A DNA stretch of 5,451 nucleotides, taken from Oscillospiraceae bacterium. GTDB taxonomy: Bacteria > Bacillota_A > Clostridia > Oscillospirales > Oscillospiraceae. The position numbers were made by a program, and so were the translations under genes. The stretch covers positions 1 through 5,451 of the forward strand of contig JAGBEM010000060.1 in the NCBI GenBank assembly GCA_017936985.1. The letters are read 5' to 3'. A model generated the notes under the pieces. That model made no database searches. It was not told the DNA's origin and worked only from the letters and a program-made list of their open reading frames with translations. This document shows, piece after piece, positions 1 through 5,451 of this stretch; the stretch's first letter is position 1; each line of letters opens with the position of its first letter.

Positions 1-29
1 CAGAAAGATAAATAAAGGGGGACAACTAT

Positions 30-1762
<1,733 letters not shown>

Positions 1763-1779
1763 TTACATAAATATGTTAA

Positions 1780-1808
1780 AGCCCGCAGCTCGATAGGAGC
1801 TGCGGGCT
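1780..1808 (+). terminator. Hairpin terminator behind eno, probably bidirectional
   Basis: A perfect 12-bp GC-rich stem (AGCCCGCAGCTC at 1780-1791 and its complement at 1797-1808) closes on a 5-base loop (GATAG) 17 bases after the eno stop codon. On the plus strand the T-run after the stem is poor (CTGACATAT). Read on the minus strand the stem is followed by TTTAACATATTT, a better U-tract. It therefore could stop transcription from both sides. Stem strength is seen directly; terminator function is inferred from position. Confidence 0.8.
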
Positions 1809-1810
1809 CT

Positions 1811-1984
1811 GACATATACAGGTGTCCGATGTAATCGAGGTACTGAACCATATTAAAATTTTTCAATCCGCACGATTTATGTGGAGATTGTTTACGTATA
1901 TGGAACACATTTACAGTATCCCTTACCACGACTTCACTTGCCACCAAAAGTGTAGCTGCGCTTTGAAAAAGGTCCAAACATATC
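1811..1984. other. Intergenic stretch with no recognisable gene
   Basis: Between the eno hairpin and the palindrome at 1985 lie about 175 bases that look more AT-rich than the flanking genes. An open frame crosses it on the minus strand, running from 1986 into the 3' end of eno. It has no ribosome binding site that I can see, shares its last third with the terminator stem and eno, and matches no family I recognise. I see no tRNA, rRNA or riboswitch fold. An AT-rich near-palindrome (ATTAAAATTTTTCAAT) lies around 1852-1867. Confidence 0.45.
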
Positions 1985-2010
1985 AATCCCGGAATTGCAA
2001 TTCCGGGATT
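1985..2010 (-). terminator. Perfect 26-bp palindrome, possible terminator for minus-strand transcripts
   Basis: AATCCCGGAATTG at 1985-1997 is followed directly by its exact reverse complement at 1998-2010. As RNA it would fold into an 11-bp stem with a 4-base loop. It begins 7 bases after the stop codon of the MerR-like remnant on the minus strand, where a terminator for that gene, and for the operon reading into it, would be expected. The U-tract is weak (TTGATATGTTT on the minus strand), so Rho-independent function is uncertain. A palindrome with no central spacer could also be a protein-binding site. Confidence 0.55.
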
Positions 2011-2017
2011 AACCGCA

Positions 2018-2262
2018 TTATTTAACCGGCAGTTGCATCTCCGTCAGCCAGTCTTCTACGTTTTCCTCGTTCCGAATGCCGTCGATGTAGCATTCCCGGT
2101 GCAGTCCCGTCCTCTGTAGCCGTTTTCCAGGTCGTAGCGGTAGATATCCTCCCCAAGTCGGTCATAGGCACCCTTGTGGTAGATGCAGATGGCCTTGGTC
2201 GCAGGCAGAACACGGAAGCTGATCCTCTCGTTACCGACCCCCATCTTCGTCACCGCCCAGTC
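2018..2262 (-). pseudogene. MerR-type regulator remnant: GyrI-like effector-binding domain, 5'-truncated and frameshifted
   Basis: Two minus-strand frames together rebuild most of a GyrI-like (AraC/MerR effector-binding) domain. The first frame, about 2262 down to 2116, reads ...GNERISFRVLPATKAICIYH then KGAYDRLGE...LENGY. The second, 2113 down to a TAA at 2020-2018, reads RTGLHRECYIDG then IRNEENVEDWLTEMQLPVK. The join ENGY/(x)RTGLHRECYIDG is what the family looks like if one base is missing near 2115. The helix after LGE also seems about three residues short. Upstream the frame hits a TAA at 2265-2263. The N-terminal winged-helix DNA-binding domain and linker are absent, as is any start codon with a good ribosome binding site; a GTG at 2253 and an ATG at 2244 have none. 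A MerR-style promoter remains just ahead (2265-2295). Such domains bind small hydrophobic ligands in BmrR-type multidrug regulators. The remnant follows the hydrolase gene on the same strand. Assignment rests on remembered family motifs, not a search. Confidence 0.8.
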
Positions 2263-2264
2263 TT

Positions 2265-2295
2265 ATCGTAATCTATCCCCTAAGAGGAGAGTCAA
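2265..2295 (-). promoter_or_regulatory. MerR-family-style promoter/operator with 19-bp spacer
   Basis: On the minus strand, TTGACT (2295-2290) and TACGAT (2270-2265) are separated by exactly 19 bp. MerR-family activators need this overlong spacing, because they twist the DNA to bring the two boxes into register. A dyad lies inside the spacer: CTCTCCTCT and AGGGGATAG flank a central T (2291-2273), and 7 of 9 arm positions match. It starts 4 bases after the hydrolase stop codon and points into the MerR-like remnant, as expected of an autoregulated merR gene. The spacing and dyad are seen; regulation by a MerR protein is inferred, and the cognate protein here is broken. Confidence 0.65.
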
Positions 2296-2298
2296 GGG

Positions 2299-3111
2299 TT
2301 ATATCCTCAAAAAGTCAAGCACCACTCGGTTAAAGTCCTTTGCTTCTTCATATAGGCCGTGGCCCCATTCTGCGTACATGTGAAGTTCGGCAGCGGGGAT
2401 CTTTGCGGCAATTTCTCTAGATGCATTGCCGCCCAGGGAGAGGTCTTTTTCGCCGCCGATGACCAGTGTCGGAGCCTTGATTTGCTTCAGGCTTTCATAG
2501 GCATCGTGGGTCAGGCAGGCATCTGCCTGGACGAAGAAGCGGTCATAGGATTTTGGCTTTGTCAGCTTGCCCATGATCGGCACCAGCCACTTATTCTTAC
2601 TGTAATAGTCATCCGAATAGATACGCCGCAGATTGCTGTCCATCAGCGCGGTGTGGTCATCCCGCTTGGCGCAGGACACCCATTCGGCAATGGATTCTGC
2701 CAGGATCGGATTGGGTCTGGCGGAAGTGACGGTCAGGATTAGCTTCCCTACCTTTTCCGGGTAATCGATGGCAAGGTGCTGTGCGATCATTCCGCCCATG
2801 GACACGCCGAAGATATCTGCGCATTCGATGCCCAACTGCCCCATAGCTTCCGCCTGATCCCTGGCCATATCTCGGGTGGTATAACCCTCGGGCAGCACAT
2901 TTTTGCGGCTGAAGGCATAGACCGTAAAATCCTTTGCGAACTCCCGGTACATGAACGCCATAGGAAGCGCCGTACCTTTCATGGAGCGCAGGCCATCACC
3001 CAGGCCAGGAAGCATCATAAGGATCCGCGTACCGGTTCCAAAACGGATGTAGTCCATGGTCGTGCCGCCGATCTTCAATGTGCCGTTTTTCGCATTGTAC
3101 AACATAGTCAT
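2299..3111 (-). CDS. Alpha/beta hydrolase
   Basis: A 270-residue alpha/beta-hydrolase-fold enzyme, probably cytoplasmic since there is no signal peptide. The oxyanion-hole region is LPGLGDG (34-40), and the nucleophile elbow GVSMGG has Ser104. The expected acid is Asp223 in GGEKDLSLGG, and His251 in EWGHGLYEE completes the triad. This layout fits esterases, lipases and C-C bond hydrolases; the substrate cannot be named. It is the last gene of the four-gene minus operon. Its ATG overlaps the rhodanese stop codon as ATGA, so translation is likely coupled. A second ATG (codon 3, at 3105) is also possible. From the GAGG core of the ribosome binding site the first start is about 4 bases away and the second about 10, so the start is uncertain by two residues. 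No terminator lies between this gene and the MerR-like remnant behind it. Confidence 0.92.
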   Translation of the reverse strand: MTMLYNAKNGTLKIGGTTMDYIRFGTGTRILMMLPGLGDGLRSMKGTALPMAFMYREFAKDFTVYAFSRKNVLPEGYTTRDMARDQAEAMGQLGIECADIFGVSMGGMIAQHLAIDYPEKVGKLILTVTSARPNPILAESIAEWVSCAKRDDHTALMDSNLRRIYSDDYYSKNKWLVPIMGKLTKPKSYDRFFVQADACLTHDAYESLKQIKAPTLVIGGEKDLSLGGNASREIAAKIPAAELHMYAEWGHGLYEEAKDFNRVVLDFLRI

Positions 3112-3494
3112 TCCACCTCATAGGGCCAGTCGATGATACCACCGAATTCCTTGATATTGGTATAGCCCAGTTCTACCAATGCTTCCGCTGCCAGTTTGCT
3201 GCGGCGACCGCTGCGGCAGTAAACGAGGATCAACTGATCCTTGTCCGTCAGCACTTCCTCTGCCTTTTCTGCGATTTCCTCATGAGAGATCACGATAGCA
3301 CCTGGGATGTGTCCCTGATCGTATTCTTCCTGTGTCCGCACATCGAGGATAATGTATCCTTCCTCGCTGTCCATGATTTCCTTTGCTTTCTCTGCCGTGA
3401 TGTTCACATATACCGCCCCCTGGTCATTTTCTGTATCTTGCCCACAGGCAGTCAGAAGCATCACCGCCAGAAGGAGAAAAACTAGTTTCTTCAT
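3108..3494 (-). CDS. Rhodanese-domain lipoprotein
   Basis: A 128-residue protein with a lipoprotein signal: positively charged MKK, a hydrophobic core, and the lipobox LTAC with Cys17 as the predicted lipidation site. After a short polar linker comes one rhodanese domain (about 27-128). It includes ILDVRTQEEYDQGHIPGAI (49-67), the active-site loop YCRSGRRS with catalytic Cys93, and the ending FGGIIDWPYEVE. Rhodaneses carry a persulfide on this cysteine and move sulfane sulfur to acceptors. Here the domain should sit on the outer face of the cytoplasmic membrane. The CRSGRR loop of six residues is of the sulfurtransferase type rather than the longer loop of Cdc25-like phosphatases. The ATG at 3494 has an AAGGGG site (3507-3502) with a 7-base spacer; that site overlaps the end of the GNAT gene 4 bp upstream. 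The acceptor is unknown. Confidence 0.93.
   Translation of the reverse strand: MKKLVFLLLAVMLLTACGQDTENDQGAVYVNITAEKAKEIMDSEEGYIILDVRTQEEYDQGHIPGAIVISHEEIAEKAEEVLTDKDQLILVYCRSGRRSKLAAEALVELGYTNIKEFGGIIDWPYEVE
3112..3119 (-). promoter_or_regulatory. Ribosome binding site inside the rhodanese 3' end
   Basis: GAGGTGGA on the minus strand lies in the last coding codons of the rhodanese gene (Glu-Val-Glu) and directly precedes the ATGA overlap. It serves the hydrolase start at 3111 or the alternative ATG at 3105, and supports coupled translation of the two genes. Confidence 0.7.
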
Positions 3495-3498
3495 CGTG

Positions 3499-3957
3499 TT
3501 ACCCCTTCACATACCGCACTTCCAATGCGCCGTCAAACTCGCTGACACGCTCGGAGCCATTCCAGCGGAAACCGTGCTTTTCATAGAAGCGGCGCGCCCG
3601 TTTGTTCTCCTTGAACGCCCAGAGGAAAACCGGCTGATTGCCGATCTGTTTCAGAGCTTCCTCCAACATGGCATGGCCCAAGTCTGTACCCCAGCTTTCC
3701 GGCAATGAATGAATGGCGACGATTTCTACGGAATCTTTCACTTTTTGCCAGACCAGCATACCACTGTTCTCACCAATCAGAAAGTGCATTTTTCCTTCCT
3801 GATAGATACACTCCAACATTGCAGCGCAGTTATCTTCCTGCGCGCAAGCATCCATGGTCTGCTGCGACACAAAATCCGCAAAGGTAGTCCGGAAAGACAT
3901 CGACATGATATGTCCCAACTGCTTCATATCTTCGAATTCTGCATTTCTAACAATCAT
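3499..3957 (-). CDS. GNAT-family N-acetyltransferase
   Basis: A 152-residue single-domain GNAT enzyme, which would move an acetyl group from acetyl-CoA to an amine of an unknown substrate. The opening MIVRNAEFEDMKQLGHIM is the usual first strand and helix. The acetyl-CoA pyrophosphate-binding region is VEIVAIHSLPESWGTDLGHA (about 77-96); W-G-T-D-L-G there replaces the common R-G-x-G-x-G/A pattern. VFLWAFKENKRARRFYEKHG (110-129) is the classic motif B, and FRWNG follows. The substrate is unknown. The ATG at 3957 follows an AAGGGA site (3971-3966), which is formed by the last codons of the AlkZ-related gene 5 bp upstream. It is second in the four-gene operon. Family is clear; role is not. Confidence 0.92.
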   Translation of the reverse strand: MIVRNAEFEDMKQLGHIMSMSFRTTFADFVSQQTMDACAQEDNCAAMLECIYQEGKMHFLIGENSGMLVWQKVKDSVEIVAIHSLPESWGTDLGHAMLEEALKQIGNQPVFLWAFKENKRARRFYEKHGFRWNGSERVSEFDGALEVRYVKG

Positions 3958-3962
3958 TTCAC

Positions 3963-4652
3963 TTATCCCTTAATAAACTTCCGAATGATTTTTTCCTCCG
4001 CCGTGGGATTCAGCAGAAGGATCTGATGCCGGATCTTCTCATAGCTTTCTTCGGCATCCAGCTCTGGGATCTCGAAATCACGCTCTGCCCAGAAATTCTC
4101 CACGGTGGTAAACACGGTGCTGTTCCAACCGTATTCGATCCCGTACTTGTTTTTCTTTTGCTTCCGGCCGGTCATGGTGATGAACATGCCCATTTGCAGC
4201 TCCACCAGTGCCCGGTCAAAGCTCGACTTGTCCTCTTTGCCGAAGCCGCCCAGGGCCTTGATCTCATGGAGCGCCACATAGCCATCCCGCACGATATCAT
4301 AGATCCGCTTTGCGGTGTGGCTAATGCCGCCCCGCTCATAGGCTTCCTCGAAAGTCTCACCGTTCCTGCGGACAGCATAGAAATAGGGATACCAGTCCTT
4401 GGTAATAAAGCCGCTGGTCTTGAAGAACACCTTGGAGTAGGCGATGTCAGACCGTTCCTCCAACACCCGCATCCGCCATTCCCAGGGATCGACTTCCGGG
4501 TCACCGCAGTGCCACTTTACTGGGGTGTCAAGCATGTCTTGATTCAGCCAGTCATAGTCAATCAGCGCAAAGATACCCTTGGCATTGCCGCCACCCATGG
4601 AAAAACCGCAGGCATTCAGCTCCCGGCAGAAATCTTCAAAGTTTTGGATCAT
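3963..4652 (-). CDS. AlkZ-related winged-helix protein
   Basis: A 229-residue soluble protein that I recognise as the clostridial AlkZ-related family. Typical stretches are ELNACGFSMGGGNAKGIFAL (11-30), VKWHCGDPEVDPWEWRMRVL (45-64) and FFKTSGFITKDWYPYF (76-91). A winged-helix-like section (about 113-160) follows, containing ALHEIKALGGFGKEDKSSFD (127-146) and ALVELQMGMFITMTG. AlkZ/AlkX (YcaQ-like) proteins are DNA glycosylases built of tandem winged helices that release crosslinked or alkylated bases. This family is shorter, and I do not see the YcaQ catalytic QxQ/QxD motif, so glycosylase activity should not be assumed. The start has an AAGGAAG site (4666-4660) with a 7-base spacer. It is first in the operon, divergent from the DUF6512 gene. 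Family naming is from memory and moderately sure; function is unknown. Confidence 0.8.
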   Translation of the reverse strand: MIQNFEDFCRELNACGFSMGGGNAKGIFALIDYDWLNQDMLDTPVKWHCGDPEVDPWEWRMRVLEERSDIAYSKVFFKTSGFITKDWYPYFYAVRRNGETFEEAYERGGISHTAKRIYDIVRDGYVALHEIKALGGFGKEDKSSFDRALVELQMGMFITMTGRKQKKNKYGIEYGWNSTVFTTVENFWAERDFEIPELDAEESYEKIRHQILLLNPTAEEKIIRKFIKG

Positions 4653-4673
4653 GGTATCACTTCCTTTGCACTT

Positions 4674-4682
4674 ATTCTATCA
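4674..4682 (-). promoter_or_regulatory. Possible extended -10 promoter of the four-gene operon
   Basis: TGATAGAAT on the minus strand is a TGn-extended -10 box with 5 of 6 matches in the hexamer. The -35 region 17 bp upstream (TTTTCG, 4702-4697) is weak, which extended -10 promoters tolerate. It would start RNA near 4667 and leave a leader of only about 15 bases, beginning at the ribosome binding site. It is the best candidate in the gap but is not strong. Confidence 0.35.
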
Positions 4683-4781
4683 CATCTGGCGATATGCGAA
4701 AAGACTTTTCTTTGTTTATAGCGGTGCAAATGACGGCACTCCACACATAAACTGCTTGTATCATACAGGTGAGGTGGGACT

Positions 4782-5306
4782 ATGAAACAACGGTCAATTC
4801 TTTGGCAGGCAGCAGGATTTGCTCTCGTTACTTTTGGTGGCACGATCCTGCATTTTTTATACGATTGGGCAGGCGGAAGCATCCTGGTTTCTCCTTTCTC
4901 AGGAGTTAACGAATCCACCTGGGAGCATATGAAGTTGCTGTTCTGGCCACTGTTTCTCTTTGCGCTGGCTCAGCGACCATTTTTCAGAGGTCAGAACAAC
5001 TACTGGTGTGTCAAACTGGCGGAAATTCTGCTGGGACTGGCACTGATCCCGGTGCTGTTTTACACCTACAACGGTGTGTTTGGGAAATCCCCGGATTGGA
5101 TCAACATCGCCATTTTCTATATCTCCGCAGCTTTGGTCTTTCTCTTTGAGTGGTGGATGTTCAAAAAGGATTTTCTACCATGTAAGTACCCGCGGCTTGC
5201 TCTTTCCGCAATCTGCCTAATTGGTGTGCTGTTTGTTGTGTTTACTTTCACTCCACCACAAATTCCTCTGTTTCAAGATCCGCTCACGGGAACCTATGGA
5301 GTATGA
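4782..5306 (+). CDS. DUF6512-family membrane protein
   Basis: A 174-residue membrane protein with about five hydrophobic helices (roughly 7-27, 52-65, 76-97, 106-126 and 138-156). Conserved non-membrane motifs match what I recall of DUF6512: FSGVNESTWEHMKLLFWP (39-56) after the first helix, with charged and polar residues placed next to a helix, and the C-terminal FTPPQIPLFQDPLTGTYGV (156-174). No function is known to me for this family. The ATG at 4782 follows an AGGTGG site (4772-4777) with a 4-base spacer. It is divergent from the four-gene operon with about 129 bases between starts. A TATCAT box at 4759-4764 might be its -10, but I see no good -35. The gene appears monocistronic, since a separate promoter-like sequence lies downstream. 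Confidence 0.85.
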   Translation: MKQRSILWQAAGFALVTFGGTILHFLYDWAGGSILVSPFSGVNESTWEHMKLLFWPLFLFALAQRPFFRGQNNYWCVKLAEILLGLALIPVLFYTYNGVFGKSPDWINIAIFYISAALVFLFEWWMFKKDFLPCKYPRLALSAICLIGVLFVVFTFTPPQIPLFQDPLTGTYGV

Positions 5307-5332
5307 CATCCGAAAACTTTTTGAAAAAGGAC

Positions 5333-5361
5333 TTGCAATATTCGCACTTCCAAGGTAACAT
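5333..5361 (+). promoter_or_regulatory. Candidate sigma-A promoter for the gene at 5389
   Basis: TTGCAA (5333-5338) and TAACAT (5356-5361) are 17 bp apart, each with 4 of 6 consensus matches, and lie between the DUF6512 stop and the next start. Transcription would begin near 5368 with a leader of about 20 bases that includes the ribosome binding site. A short symmetric CTTTTTGAAAAAG (5317-5329) lies just upstream; it is too AT-rich to be a convincing terminator. Confidence 0.5.
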
Positions 5362-5376
5362 CACACAAACTTTTTT

Positions 5377-5383
5377 GGAGGTG
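5377..5383 (+). promoter_or_regulatory. Strong ribosome binding site that fixes a TTG start
   Basis: GGAGGTG is a near-perfect match to the 16S rRNA tail. It lies 7 bases (counted from GGAGG) before the TTG at 5389, and no ATG or GTG occurs at usable spacing. It is the main reason to call the truncated gene. Confidence 0.75.
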
Positions 5384-5388
5384 TTATC

Positions 5389-5451
5389 TTGCAATCCTTT
5401 GCCAAAGCATTGAAAGCCTACACACGCGAGCATCCCTTTGATGCCGGGAAC
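5389..5451 (+). CDS. Hypothetical protein, N-terminal fragment cut by window end
   Basis: Only the first 21 codons are present, reading M-QSFAKALKAYTREHPFDAGN from a TTG start, with the frame open to the last base. It is too short to assign. The opening looks like an amphipathic helix, with no signal peptide or membrane segment. Support comes from the strong ribosome binding site at 5377-5383 and the promoter-like sequence at 5333-5361. The family is unknown. Confidence 0.65.
   Translation, partial: MQSFAKALKAYTREHPFDAGN

Noticed and set aside
2273..2291. The dyad behind the hydrolase gene read as a transcription terminator
   Set aside because: The stem would be about five pairs including G-U, with no T-run. 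The 19-bp promoter spacing explains the symmetry better.
2359..3123. Plus-strand open frames opposite the alpha/beta hydrolase
   Set aside because: They are antisense shadows; the hydrolase has a full catalytic triad layout and coupled start on the minus strand.
4026..4721. Plus-strand open frame (231 codons) opposite the AlkZ-related gene
   Set aside because: The minus strand carries a recognised family with a good ribosome binding site and operon context; the plus frame has neither motif nor start signal.
4653..4781. A riboswitch or regulatory RNA in the divergent intergenic region
   Set aside because: It is only about 129 bases long, with no strong stem or known aptamer pattern; simple promoters are enough to explain it.
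5317..5329. CTTTTTGAAAAAG as terminator of the DUF6512 gene
   Set aside because: It has only A-T pairs closed by one G-C, a one-base loop and no T-tract after it, so it would not form a stable hairpin.

Overview
The window looks like chromosomal DNA from a low-to-mid GC Firmicute, most likely a gut-type Clostridia (Oscillospiraceae/Lachnospiraceae-like). The grounds are strong Shine-Dalgarno sequences before almost every gene, a TTG start, base composition near half GC by eye, and clostridial-type families: an AlkZ-related winged-helix protein, a DUF6512 membrane protein and a lone rhodanese lipoprotein. This placement is inference from protein flavour, not from a marker search.

Layout. (1) Positions 30-1762, plus strand: a half-size EamA/DMT transporter (137 aa) and, 20 bases later, a complete enolase with all catalytic residues, probably one transcript. 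A strong 12-bp-stem hairpin (1780-1808) follows. (2) Positions 1810-2298 hold no intact gene. There is a featureless AT-richer stretch, a perfect 26-bp palindrome (1985-2010), and on the minus strand the wreck of a MerR-type regulator. Only its C-terminal GyrI-like effector-binding domain remains, with one apparent -1 frameshift and no DNA-binding half. What looks like its own MerR-style promoter (TTGACT, 19-bp spacer, TACGAT, dyad in the spacer) is still in front of it. (3) Positions 4652-2299, minus strand: a tightly packed four-gene operon in the order AlkZ-related protein, GNAT acetyltransferase, rhodanese lipoprotein, alpha/beta hydrolase. Gaps are 5 bp, 4 bp and an ATGA overlap, and each downstream ribosome binding site lies in the last codons of the gene before. 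(4) Positions 4782-5306, plus strand, divergent from the operon: a DUF6512 five-helix membrane protein. After a short intergenic region with a promoter-like sequence, the first 21 codons of an unidentified gene start at a TTG and run off the window.

Function. Enolase is core glycolysis. The four-gene operon has no obvious single pathway: a possible DNA-glycosylase-like or winged-helix protein, an N-acetyltransferase, an exported sulfur-transfer domain and a serine hydrolase. Its tight packing points to co-expression. I found no RNA genes, CRISPR array, insertion sequence or clear novel system. The most informative oddity is the decayed MerR locus at the 3' end of the operon.
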